Under the pieces are notes generated by a model. The model had not been told where the DNA came from. It did not search any database and was given only the letters and a program-made list of their open reading frames with translations. Positions 31,494-39,365 of a stretch of DNA of 44,360 nt are shown here, one piece after another. This DNA is from Treponema sp. (GTDB lineage: Bacteria; Spirochaetota; Spirochaetia; Treponematales; Breznakiellaceae). Within the stretch, counting starts at the first letter, position 1, and each line of letters begins with the position of its first letter. The stretch covers positions 1 to 44,360 of the forward strand of contig JAIRSU010000124.1 in the NCBI GenBank assembly GCA_031255285.1. The letters are read 5' to 3'. A program made the position numbers and the translations under genes.

Positions 31494-33082
31494 GCATTCC
31501 GCGTCGCGAGTGTGACGATAGCAAATTTTTTTTTAGAAGGTTCTACTCGCTTTTATGCATTGCGTTATCGAGTACCATTTTTGTTTATTTGGTACACGGG
31601 CAAGAGTTGTACGAAGATAGTATATTGATGGAGGGTAATATTGATATAGATTCTCTGTTTGGGGAACCACATGAGTCGGTGGATGTTCAAAGGCCATCCA
31701 CACCTGTTCGTTCCGGTTTATTAGCTGTTGGAGAATTGACAGAGGGTAATATTGATATAGATTCTCTGTTTGGAGAATCGCCTGAGTCAGCGGCTTCGGC
31801 ACCAAAAGCGGTGGAGAATACGCCGCCTAAAGAGCCGCCCAAACAGCCGTCTATCATCGCAGTGATGAAGAGGAAAGGCTTTACTATGAAAACCGGTTAC
31901 AGTTTTTCGTTCGGTTCCTCAACGGGGTGGGAGGAATCACCATGGTTTTGGGGAGAAGAATATCAAGATAAGGATACGACAACTAAAAAGGTTAATGCGC
32001 CTCATACAACTACAGCCGATTTGTATTACACTTATCCTGGGGTTATTATGACCGCATCACTGGACTTCACCTATCAGATTTCAAACGAGCTGAAGGTAAC
32101 GAGCGCTTTTTCGTACTCGTTTCCAAGATTCACGTTTACCGTAGGCGACTTTTATTTTGATTATACGATCAAGAATAAAGTATTCTTTCGTGCGGGGCGT
32201 TTTACTTATAAATGGGGTGTTTCGACTAATTACCCTTACACCGACTTGTTGGCGCGTTTTCAGTCGCCTTCATGGTTTACAGAGCATACCTATAACAGAG
32301 CCACGAATCCATCCGGGGATTATTTTGGCTCCACGGCTGGTAAAAACGACATTTATAAGGCACGGGTAGACATTCCCATAGGTATAGGCGGGATACAAGC
32401 AATGATACGACTAAGAGATGACTTTTTTAACGAGCAGAATAAACGAAATGAACTGATCGCCTATGGCGGCAAGTACAACCTTGCCTTCAAATGGGCGGAT
32501 ATCAATATTGGCGCGCTATATCAGGCAATTCTTCCTCTGCGTAGCTTTCTTTCCTTAAAAAGCACTATAAAGGACACGGAAGTCTATGCGGAGGCAATGA
32601 TGTCTGCTCGGTACAAAAATTGGGATTATTGGACTTTGTCTTGGAATTTCGGCTTGTATCAGGACTTCTTTAAAAAAAAGCTTAGAGTAAATGGGGAAAT
32701 CTATTACAATGGTGAAAAAGACGCTTTTTGGGTGAGGGAGGCTGACCTAGAGAGAGGTAACTTGGAAGAGGAAAATTCACCTCTTATAGAAGGGTTTAAT
32801 TATATGGTGAATATCGTCTACAAACCGGGGTGGCACTCTTTGAATCTGGGGGTTAGAGCCGCTTATGCGATAGCTGAAAACACTGGAATGGTGGTGCCGG
32901 GAGTAAAATTTTCACCGTCTACAGGCGTTACCGTTTCGCTCGCGGTTCCATTTGCTTTCGGAAGCCGTCATGGGACGTATTATAGAGGTATGTCTAGTGA
33001 CTATAAGACATACAACAGACCTTTTAGCATTGTTCTGGGAGTGTCCATTGATGGTAGTTACAGTTGGGGAAAGTATGATTAA
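31490..33082 (+). CDS. Predicted outer-membrane beta-barrel of the Lol-like operon
   Basis: A 530-residue protein starting at GTG, overlapping the LolA-like gene. After a signal-like segment (LCIALSSTIFVYLVHG) comes an acidic and proline-rich linker with two copies of EGNIDIDSLFGE, residues about 48-95. From about residue 125 the protein is beta-rich with alternating aromatic residues (TVGDFYFDYTIKNKVFFRAG; YWTLSWNFGLYQD; FSIVLGVSIDGSYSWG), as in large barrels. The last residue is Asp, not Phe. No domain name can be given. It may be the outer-membrane acceptor or exit point for what the LolA-like protein carries. Confidence 0.7.
   Translation: MSIPRRECDDSKFFFRRFYSLLCIALSSTIFVYLVHGQELYEDSILMEGNIDIDSLFGEPHESVDVQRPSTPVRSGLLAVGELTEGNIDIDSLFGESPESAASAPKAVENTPPKEPPKQPSIIAVMKRKGFTMKTGYSFSFGSSTGWEESPWFWGEEYQDKDTTTKKVNAPHTTTADLYYTYPGVIMTASLDFTYQISNELKVTSAFSYSFPRFTFTVGDFYFDYTIKNKVFFRAGRFTYKWGVSTNYPYTDLLARFQSPSWFTEHTYNRATNPSGDYFGSTAGKNDIYKARVDIPIGIGGIQAMIRLRDDFFNEQNKRNELIAYGGKYNLAFKWADINIGALYQAILPLRSFLSLKSTIKDTEVYAEAMMSARYKNWDYWTLSWNFGLYQDFFKKKLRVNGEIYYNGEKDAFWVREADLERGNLEEENSPLIEGFNYMVNIVYKPGWHSLNLGVRAAYAIAENTGMVVPGVKFSPSTGVTVSLAVPFAFGSRHGTYYRGMSSDYKTYNRPFSIVLGVSIDGSYSWGKYD
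31631..31773 (+). repeat. In-frame duplication in the barrel gene
   Basis: A 32-base segment starting at 31631 (GAGGGTAATATTGATATAGA and onward) recurs unchanged at 31742. The offset is 111 bases, or 37 codons, so the reading frame is kept. It encodes the two acidic motifs of the N-terminal linker. Confidence 0.8.
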
Positions 33083-33092
33083 TTTCTTTGAT

Positions 33093-33104
33093 CCCCCCCC
33101 CCCC
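33093..33104 (+). repeat. Poly-C tract (12 C)
   Basis: Twelve Cs in a row lie 10 bases after the barrel gene's stop codon. An ATG overlapping that stop (33075) opens a 65-codon frame through the tract, reading FDPPPPVEF, that ends three bases before manC. Tracts of this length slip readily in replication. Confidence 0.85.
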
Positions 33105-33160
33105 GTAGAATTCTTTGTGATAATAGGAAAGGGGGACGGGGAGGCGTTGTTTGAGGGAAT

Positions 33161-33192
33161 CCCGGATTGTCCGGTTATTTTTTATTTTTTAC
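33161..33192 (+). terminator. Rho-independent terminator of the Lol-like operon
   Basis: CCGGA-TTG-TCCGG forms a five-base stem followed by TTATTTTTTATTTTTT. It comes 80 bases after the barrel gene and separates that operon from the glycan cluster. Confidence 0.6.
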
Positions 33193-33274
33193 AAGCGCCG
33201 CAAGAGCGTACTAGAGAGCGTTCTCTAAACGGTTTCCCTTATTTGGGTGGTGGCGTAACTATAGAGGAGTAGGC

Positions 33275-34351
33275 ATGAAAACGACAGCCGTCATAATGGC
33301 AGGAGGCAGAGGAGAGCGTTTTTGGCCCACGAGCAGAGAGAAATGTCCGAAACAGTTTCATTCACTCACAGCAGATGGGAAAACGTTGCTCCAACTGACA
33401 AAAGAAAGAATAGTTGATATTGTACAGACTGAAGACATCTTTGTGGTAACGAATAAGAAATATGCGGATTTGGTACGCGAGCAATTGCCGGATGTACCGG
33501 TTGAAAACATACTTGCCGAGCCTGTAGATCGCAATACCGCACCGTGTGTTGGGTTTGCCGCAAGCGTGATAGAGAAAAAGTATGGCGACGCGGTGATGAT
33601 AGCGCTCCCAGCCGATCATCTTATAAAGTCAAGTACCTTGTTTTGTGATTCGTTAAAAGACGCTATTGATACTGCGGAAACAAGAGATGCGCTCGTTACC
33701 ATAGGCATCATGCCTGTGTATCCTGAAACAGGGTACGGGTATATCCATTTCAGTAAGAACGGTGGCAATATCTACAAAGTATTGAAATTCATCGAAAAAC
33801 CAGATTTTGATAAAGCAAAAGAATATTTCGATTCAGGCGAGTATTTGTGGAACAGCGGTATGTTCGTATGGAAGGCATCGGTCATCTTAAACGAAATGCA
33901 GAAATTGATGCCCAGCTTGATAGAAGGGCTTGAAAAAATAAAATACTGTTACCAAACAGAAGCTTTTGATAATATTCTTGAAGCTGTTTATCCGAGTTTT
34001 AAGCCACAATCCATAGATTATGGTGTCATGGAGAAAATAACGAGTTTGAACAGGGTTTACACCATACCGGGAAGTTTCGGATGGAACGACGTGGGAAGCT
34101 GGCTTGCCTTAGAACGGGTTCGTCCCATAGACAAGAACAATAACGCATTACAAGGAAACGTAGTCAACATAGACTGCCGCGACGTACTGGTCCGTGGAAG
34201 CGAAAAACGTCTGATTGCTCTTGTGGGTTTAGAGGGTATCGTAGTTGTAGATACAGATGACGCTCTGCTGGTTTGTAACAAAGAAAACACGCAAGATGTT
34301 AAAAAAGTCGTCGAGTTCTTGAAAACGTATGACAAGAAGGAATATTTATGA
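33275..34351 (+). CDS. manC: Mannose-1-phosphate guanylyltransferase
   Basis: A 358-residue nucleotidyltransferase that makes GDP-mannose. The N-terminal signature is AVIMAGGRGERFWPTSREKC then PKQF; EPVDRNTAPCVGFAA and ALPADHLI (metal and base contacts), GYGYIHF and KFIEKPD complete the family pattern. The isomerase domain of long ManC proteins is absent, as in short forms. Its GDP-mannose is a donor for the two GT4 genes that follow. GAGGAG precedes the ATG, and the gene ends in an ATGA overlap with the first glycosyltransferase. Confidence 0.94.
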   Translation: MKTTAVIMAGGRGERFWPTSREKCPKQFHSLTADGKTLLQLTKERIVDIVQTEDIFVVTNKKYADLVREQLPDVPVENILAEPVDRNTAPCVGFAASVIEKKYGDAVMIALPADHLIKSSTLFCDSLKDAIDTAETRDALVTIGIMPVYPETGYGYIHFSKNGGNIYKVLKFIEKPDFDKAKEYFDSGEYLWNSGMFVWKASVILNEMQKLMPSLIEGLEKIKYCYQTEAFDNILEAVYPSFKPQSIDYGVMEKITSLNRVYTIPGSFGWNDVGSWLALERVRPIDKNNNALQGNVVNIDCRDVLVRGSEKRLIALVGLEGIVVVDTDDALLVCNKENTQDVKKVVEFLKTYDKKEYL

Positions 34352-35511
34352 ATATTGCCTTTAATATCCAGCCGTTACTGTCCGATACAAAAACAGGAGT
34401 TGGGTACGCGGAAGAACACCTTGTTAAAGCGTTGATAGCTCAAAATGCTTCCGATACGTTCTTTCTTGAATTTTTTAGTCAATTTGAAAAAAATGTGGAG
34501 AAAGTCAACTTTTACCTCAAGGAAAATGTAAGAACAAGTATTTGTAGTTTTTTTTATTGGGAGCTTTATCGATTGATATCCGCCTTGTTTCCCTTACCGT
34601 ACTGGTGGTTTTTTAGAACAAAAGCAGATGTCGCTCATTTTTTTAACTTCATCGTTCCCCCCGGCGTGAAAGGCAAAAAAATCGTTACTATACACGATCT
34701 CGCATTTAGACGTTTTCCGGAAACGGTGCGGGCGAAGACGAAGTATATGCTTAAGTGGGGTCTGGCGAAAGCCATAAAAAGAGCTGACAGAATCATAGCG
34801 GTTTCCGAATGGACGAAACGAGAAATTTTACGATTTTATCGCTATCCAGCAGAAAGAATCGATGTTGTTTACAATGGAGTCGATCCATGTGTCTACCGTA
34901 CCATGCTTGACCCTATGGATATAGAACGTGTGCGTAAACGGCGGTGTATTCCGGAGAGCTATATTCTCTATCTGGGAACTATTGAACCGCGGAAGAATCT
35001 GGAGCGCCTTATCAAAGCATACAGTCTATTGAAGAGCAAACACCCTGATTCACCTGCCCTAGTACTTGCAGGTAAGAAAGGCTGGTGTTACGAGCGTATT
35101 ATCCAAGCATATGAGGAAAGTGCGGCGCGTGAAAGTATCATTTGGATAGGCTATGTTGCAGAGGAAGAGAAACCGTTTCTGCTTGCCGGAGCCATATTTT
35201 TTTGTTTTCCTTCGCTTTATGAAGGCTTTGGAATGCCGATTCTAGAAGCTTTCGCCTGCGGAACACCTGTCTTGACCGCAAATAACTCTTCGCTCGCAGA
35301 GATCGCCGGAGACGCTGCTTTTTTTGTAGATGCCTTGTCAATACAAGATATATGCGATAAACTAGAACAAATGTATATCAATGTAGACGTTCGGGCAAAT
35401 TTGCGCCAGAAAGGTTTAGAGCGAGTAAAACAATTCTCTTGGGAGAAGTCCGCCGAAAAGCTTCATAGTATATATGAGACGGTACTTAAAGAAGAGGTAA
35501 GTTATGGATGA
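34348..35511 (+). CDS. Glycosyltransferase family 4, probable mannosyltransferase 1
   Basis: A 387-residue cytoplasmic GT-B enzyme. The N-domain begins MNIAFNIQPLLSDTKTGVGY and has VTIHDLAFRRFPE and RIIAVSEWTKREI. The C-domain has ILYLGTIEPRKNLERLI (phosphate loop) and the EX7E motif in SLYEGFGMPILEAFACGTPV. This resembles the WbaZ/WbdB-type mannosyltransferases, which suits the manC neighbour, but donor and linkage are inferred. It overlaps manC and the next gene. Confidence 0.9.
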   Translation: MNIAFNIQPLLSDTKTGVGYAEEHLVKALIAQNASDTFFLEFFSQFEKNVEKVNFYLKENVRTSICSFFYWELYRLISALFPLPYWWFFRTKADVAHFFNFIVPPGVKGKKIVTIHDLAFRRFPETVRAKTKYMLKWGLAKAIKRADRIIAVSEWTKREILRFYRYPAERIDVVYNGVDPCVYRTMLDPMDIERVRKRRCIPESYILYLGTIEPRKNLERLIKAYSLLKSKHPDSPALVLAGKKGWCYERIIQAYEESAARESIIWIGYVAEEEKPFLLAGAIFFCFPSLYEGFGMPILEAFACGTPVLTANNSSLAEIAGDAAFFVDALSIQDICDKLEQMYINVDVRANLRQKGLERVKQFSWEKSAEKLHSIYETVLKEEVSYG

Positions 35512-36631
35512 TAAGATAAAAGTACTTCAAGTGAATAAATTTTACGCACCGTGGGTAGGAGGAGTAGAACGAGTAGTTCAAGATATAGCGGAAGCCTTAA
35601 GCGGCAAGGCTGACATGAGAACACTTGTTTGTCAGCCCAAAGGGAAAGGTATAACAGAAGTATACAACGGGGTATCTGTAACCCGTGTGTCGAGTTTTGG
35701 AATCTTGTACTCTATGCCCATATCTCTTGATTTTTTTTGGAAACTCAGAAAAATGTCTAAAGATGCCGACATTCTCCAGTTCCATAGTCCATTTCCCTTG
35801 AGTGACTTTGCATATCTTTTATCTGGTTACAAGGGAAGGGTGGTCATCTGGTGGCACAGTGACATAATCAACCAGCAGTTTTTGGCGAAATTAATTAAGC
35901 CGATTAGCCGCTTGTTCCTTAAACGAGCGGATTTAATCATCGTAGCGACGAAGAATCATATTGAAAGTTCCGATCTTCTGAAGCCGTTCGCCTCAAAATG
36001 TAAAATTATTCCGTTTGGCTTGAAGTTTCCTGATTTCGAACACATCGGTGTGGTGAATTTCTTAACAGGGAAGCTCGCGAACCCCGGTAGCAAGAAACTG
36101 CTCTTTGTTGGTCGGGTCGTATACTACAAGGGCGTAGATGTTCTCATCAACGCGATGAGCAAGGTAAACGGTGCGGAGCTTTTTATCGCTGGGAGCGGCG
36201 TACTGGAAAGCGATTATAAAATGCTCGCTGAAAAGAACGGTGTGATAGATAAGGTGCATTTCTTGGGGTACTTGTCGTTTGAGATGTTGAAATCCGCGTA
36301 CAAAGACTGTGATATTTTCGTATTCCCGTCTATTGCGAATATCGAGGCTTTCGGCATCGCGCAGATGGAGGCGATGTTTTACGGCAAACCAGTGGTGAAC
36401 ACCGACTTACCGACTGGCGTACCGATAGTAAGCCTGCACGGAGAAACTGGATTCACAGTAAAGCCCGGCGACCCTGGCGTGCTTGCGTCTGCGATTCAGC
36501 GTTTAGTAGACGACGAGGCGCTCCGTCTGCAATTCGGGGAGAATGCTGCGAAACGTGTGAGAGAAAATTTTGATATCGAGAAGATGATTGACAGTCTATA
36601 CGCTGAATATGAGAAACTAATACAAAGATAG
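35504..36631 (+). CDS. Glycosyltransferase family 4, probable mannosyltransferase 2
   Basis: A 375-residue GT-B enzyme. It has NKFYAPWVGGVERVVQDIAE (acceptor side), WWHSDIINQQ, IIPFGLKFPD, KLLFVGRVVYYKGVDVLINA and EX7E in NIEAFGIAQMEAMFYGKPVV. It is closest in style to PimB/RfaG-like GT4 proteins. The eight-base overlap with the previous gene and AGAGG before the ATG show co-translation. The sugar transferred cannot be read; mannose is the simplest guess. Confidence 0.9.
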   Translation: MDDKIKVLQVNKFYAPWVGGVERVVQDIAEALSGKADMRTLVCQPKGKGITEVYNGVSVTRVSSFGILYSMPISLDFFWKLRKMSKDADILQFHSPFPLSDFAYLLSGYKGRVVIWWHSDIINQQFLAKLIKPISRLFLKRADLIIVATKNHIESSDLLKPFASKCKIIPFGLKFPDFEHIGVVNFLTGKLANPGSKKLLFVGRVVYYKGVDVLINAMSKVNGAELFIAGSGVLESDYKMLAEKNGVIDKVHFLGYLSFEMLKSAYKDCDIFVFPSIANIEAFGIAQMEAMFYGKPVVNTDLPTGVPIVSLHGETGFTVKPGDPGVLASAIQRLVDDEALRLQFGENAAKRVRENFDIEKMIDSLYAEYEKLIQR

Positions 36632-36645
36632 GAGAAATTGGTAAA

Positions 36646-37740
36646 ATGGATTATTTAATAGTGGGGGCGGGCTTATTCGGTGCTGTCTTCGCCCATTCCA
36701 TCCGTGCGCGGGGAAAGTCATGTTTAGTTATAGATAAACGTCCGCATATCGCAGGGAATATCTACACTCAAATAGTGGACCGTGTCAATGTCCACAAATA
36801 CGGTGCTCATATTTTTCATACCGGAGACAAGACTGTATGGAGTTACATCAACCAATTTGCGGAATTTAACAACTTTGTGAATTCGCCCATTGCGGTCTAC
36901 CATGAAGAATTATTTAATTTGCCATTCAACATGAACACGTTCAACAAGCTATGGGGAGTTAAGACACCCACAGAGGCGAAGGCAGTTATAAAGAAACAGA
37001 GAGAAGAAGTAAATGCCGCGGAGCCGCGCAATCTTGAAGAACAAGCGCTTTCCCTCGTGGGGCGAGATATTTACGAAAAACTAATCAAAGGCTATACGGA
37101 AAAACAATGGGGAAAGCCGTGTACGGAATTGCCCGCCTTCATCATAAGACGAGTGCCTCTGCGATGGACGTTTGATAATAATTATTTTAACGACCCATAT
37201 CAAGGAATACCGATAGGAGGATATACTCCCATTATTGAGAAGATGCTTGACGAGTGTGAAGTCAAACTGAACGTTGATTATTTTGACTTCATAAAGAAAA
37301 ACAAAGGTGTCGCAAATAAAACTATATTTAGCGGCGCAATAGACGAATTTTTTGGGTATGAGTTCGGTGAATTAGAGTATCGTTCTTTAAGATTCGAATC
37401 CGAGATGCTTGATATCGACAACTATCAAGGCGTTGCAGTGGTCAATTACACTGACAAAGAGACGCCATGGACGCGCATCATTGAGCATAAACACTTCGAA
37501 TTCGGTGGGCAATCCTCGACGGTTATTACCCGTGAATACCCTGCCGAGTGGAGGCGGGGACTTGAGCCGTATTACCCTGTCAACGACGAAAGAAATAGCG
37601 TTCTGTATCAGAAATATAGAGCGTTAGCCGACGAGAGGGACGACGTTGTTTTCGGCGGCAGACTAGGACGATACGCGTATCTTGATATGGATAAAATTAT
37701 AGCGTCCGCGCTTAAAGCGGCCGCGGAGGAGGAATTATGA
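36646..37740 (+). CDS. glf: UDP-galactopyranose mutase
   Basis: A 364-residue flavoenzyme, of normal length. The FAD site is MDYLIVGAGLFGAVFAHS, with KRPHIAGNIYTQ and the histidine-rich YGAHIFHTGDKTVWSYIN. Further on come YTEKQWGKPCTELPAFIIRR, YFNDPYQGIPIGGYTPI and VFGGRLGRYAYLDMD. It contracts UDP-galactopyranose to UDP-galactofuranose in the cytoplasm. AGGAG precedes the ATG and the end overlaps wzm (ATGA). It pairs functionally with the GlfT2-like gene at the end of the cluster. Confidence 0.97.
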   Translation: MDYLIVGAGLFGAVFAHSIRARGKSCLVIDKRPHIAGNIYTQIVDRVNVHKYGAHIFHTGDKTVWSYINQFAEFNNFVNSPIAVYHEELFNLPFNMNTFNKLWGVKTPTEAKAVIKKQREEVNAAEPRNLEEQALSLVGRDIYEKLIKGYTEKQWGKPCTELPAFIIRRVPLRWTFDNNYFNDPYQGIPIGGYTPIIEKMLDECEVKLNVDYFDFIKKNKGVANKTIFSGAIDEFFGYEFGELEYRSLRFESEMLDIDNYQGVAVVNYTDKETPWTRIIEHKHFEFGGQSSTVITREYPAEWRRGLEPYYPVNDERNSVLYQKYRALADERDDVVFGGRLGRYAYLDMDKIIASALKAAAEEEL

Positions 37741-38507
37741 TTTTGATGGATAAAATAAAACAATACCGTTTTTTATTTGCGGAGTTAGTTAAGCGGGATT
37801 TCAGTGCGAAGTACAAAAGTACTTTCCTGGGGATGATATGGAGTATGATAATGCCGTTGGTAGAATTAGCGATAATGTACTTTATCTTCGGGTATCTCTT
37901 CGGCAGAACAATACACTTCACCGTATTTATATTTTGCGGACGTATGGTATATTCATTTTTCAACGAATCCACAACGTCTGGTATGCACTCGCTTTTAAGC
38001 AACGTGGGCATCTTTTCCCAGTTAAACGTTCCAAAATATATCTTCTTATTGTCGAAAAACGTATCTTCGCTTATCAATTTCGGGTTAGAGTTAATAATCT
38101 TCTTTATATTCATCGCCTTGGACAAGCTACCGTTTACGGGGAAATTCTTTTTTTTGTTGTACCCCATCGGTTGCTTAATCCTTTTCAATTTAGGCGTAGG
38201 ACTGATACTATCAGCACTCTACATATTTTTCCGGGATATGACGTATCTCTACGGTATATTCACCCATGTCTTGATGTTTTTCTCGGCTATTTTCTACGAG
38301 GTAGACAGATTTCCTGAAAGCCTACAGAGTATATTTTTATTCAACCCCATCTACATCTATATAAAATATTTCAGGAGTATTGTGATAGACTCGCAAATTC
38401 CGAGTCTCGGACTGCACCTCGCTGGACTAGGATACGCGCTTGTTTTCCTACTCTTGGGAATGTTTATGTATAAAAAATACAATTACAAATTCTTATATTA
38501 CATTTAG
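37737..38507 (+). CDS. wzm: Polysaccharide ABC exporter, permease
   Basis: A 256-residue ABC-2 permease with six hydrophobic helices. An amphipathic start (RDFSAKYKSTFLGMIWSMIM, then PLVELAIMYFIFGYLF) is typical of Wzm/RfbA proteins. ALYIFFRDMTYLYGIF and SAIFYEVDRFPESLQSIFLF then NPIYIYI are family landmarks. It forms the channel for a lipid-linked glycan finished in the cytoplasm. It overlaps glf and is followed by wzt after nine bases. Confidence 0.93.
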   Translation: MILMDKIKQYRFLFAELVKRDFSAKYKSTFLGMIWSMIMPLVELAIMYFIFGYLFGRTIHFTVFIFCGRMVYSFFNESTTSGMHSLLSNVGIFSQLNVPKYIFLLSKNVSSLINFGLELIIFFIFIALDKLPFTGKFFFLLYPIGCLILFNLGVGLILSALYIFFRDMTYLYGIFTHVLMFFSAIFYEVDRFPESLQSIFLFNPIYIYIKYFRSIVIDSQIPSLGLHLAGLGYALVFLLLGMFMYKKYNYKFLYYI

Positions 38508-38516
38508 GAGAAAAAA

Positions 38517-39248
38517 ATGATAGAAGTAAACGACGTTTCTATTCGTTACATAGTCGGTGATTTTAAAGATATTGGGATAAAAGAGTTTATAATGAAGAAG
38601 CTTACTGGCGACTATCACGTACATGAATTTTGGGCTGTAGATGGCGTATCTTTTTCTTTACAGAAAGGAGAGCTCCTCGGTATAATCGGGAGAAACGGAG
38701 CGGGAAAGTCTACCCTGCTCAAGGCTATTTCGCAAATCATGATACCAACGAAAGGGACTATTAAAGTAGAAGGAAAGGTAGTCCCCCTGTTCGGCTTTGG
38801 GACTGGGCTTATCGGTGACTTGACGGTGCGGGACAACATATTCCTACGCGGAGCCCTGCTTGGATATTCTCGGGAGTTTATCAACGAAAAATACCCGGAA
38901 ATTCTTGATTTTTCGGAACTCGGTCCTTTTGAATACCGCCGTGTCAAACACCTATCGTCGGGCATGGTCGGGCGGCTTGCGTTCTCTATATCCTGCTTTA
39001 TTGAGCCTGAGATACTAATTCTGGACGAAGTATTTGCGTCTGGGGACGGTGCATTCGGTGTGAAAAGCGAAAAGAAGATGATGGAAATCATTAACAGCGG
39101 TATAACAGTCATACTCGTTACCCATTCAACCGGCAGAGCTCGGAATATATGCACAAAAGCTCTGTGGCTCGACCGTGGTAAGCAAGTTGCTTTTGGCGAT
39201 CCAGCCGAAGTATGCACCCAGTATGAAGAATTTCTGAAAAGCAAATAA
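38517..39248 (+). CDS. wzt: Polysaccharide ABC exporter, ATP-binding protein
   Basis: A 243-residue ATPase. Walker A is GRNGAGKSTLLKA, the signature KHLSSGMVGRLAFSI and Walker B ILILDEVFASGDGAF, all of the Wzt/TagH type. The N-terminal phrase FWAVDGVSFSLQKGELLG is usual. There is no C-terminal carbohydrate-binding domain, so chain-end recognition is not needed or is done elsewhere. AGGAG stands before the ATG. Confidence 0.94.
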   Translation: MIEVNDVSIRYIVGDFKDIGIKEFIMKKLTGDYHVHEFWAVDGVSFSLQKGELLGIIGRNGAGKSTLLKAISQIMIPTKGTIKVEGKVVPLFGFGTGLIGDLTVRDNIFLRGALLGYSREFINEKYPEILDFSELGPFEYRRVKHLSSGMVGRLAFSISCFIEPEILILDEVFASGDGAFGVKSEKKMMEIINSGITVILVTHSTGRARNICTKALWLDRGKQVAFGDPAEVCTQYEEFLKSK

Positions 39249-39290
39249 CCACGTTATCACAAACCGCGAGCCGTTTACTAGATTTACCGT

Positions 39291-39326
39291 AGAGCCCCAT
39301 ACCTTTTAGGCATGGGGCTTTGTTGA
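39291..39326 (+). terminator. Rho-independent terminator after wzt
   Basis: AGCCCCAT (39293-39300) pairs with ATGGGGCT (39312-39319), followed by TTGTTGATTT. It would end or weaken the manC-wzt transcript before the GlfT2-like gene, which may be read through or have its own promoter. Confidence 0.7.
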
Positions 39327-39365
39327 TTTATACGGCTTATGTTTGAAACCCACTAAAGGAAAAAG

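Noticed and set aside
38615-39244. 209-codon minus-strand frame opposite wzt
   Set aside because: wzt is complete with Walker and signature motifs; the mirror frame has no ribosome site and no recognisable pattern.
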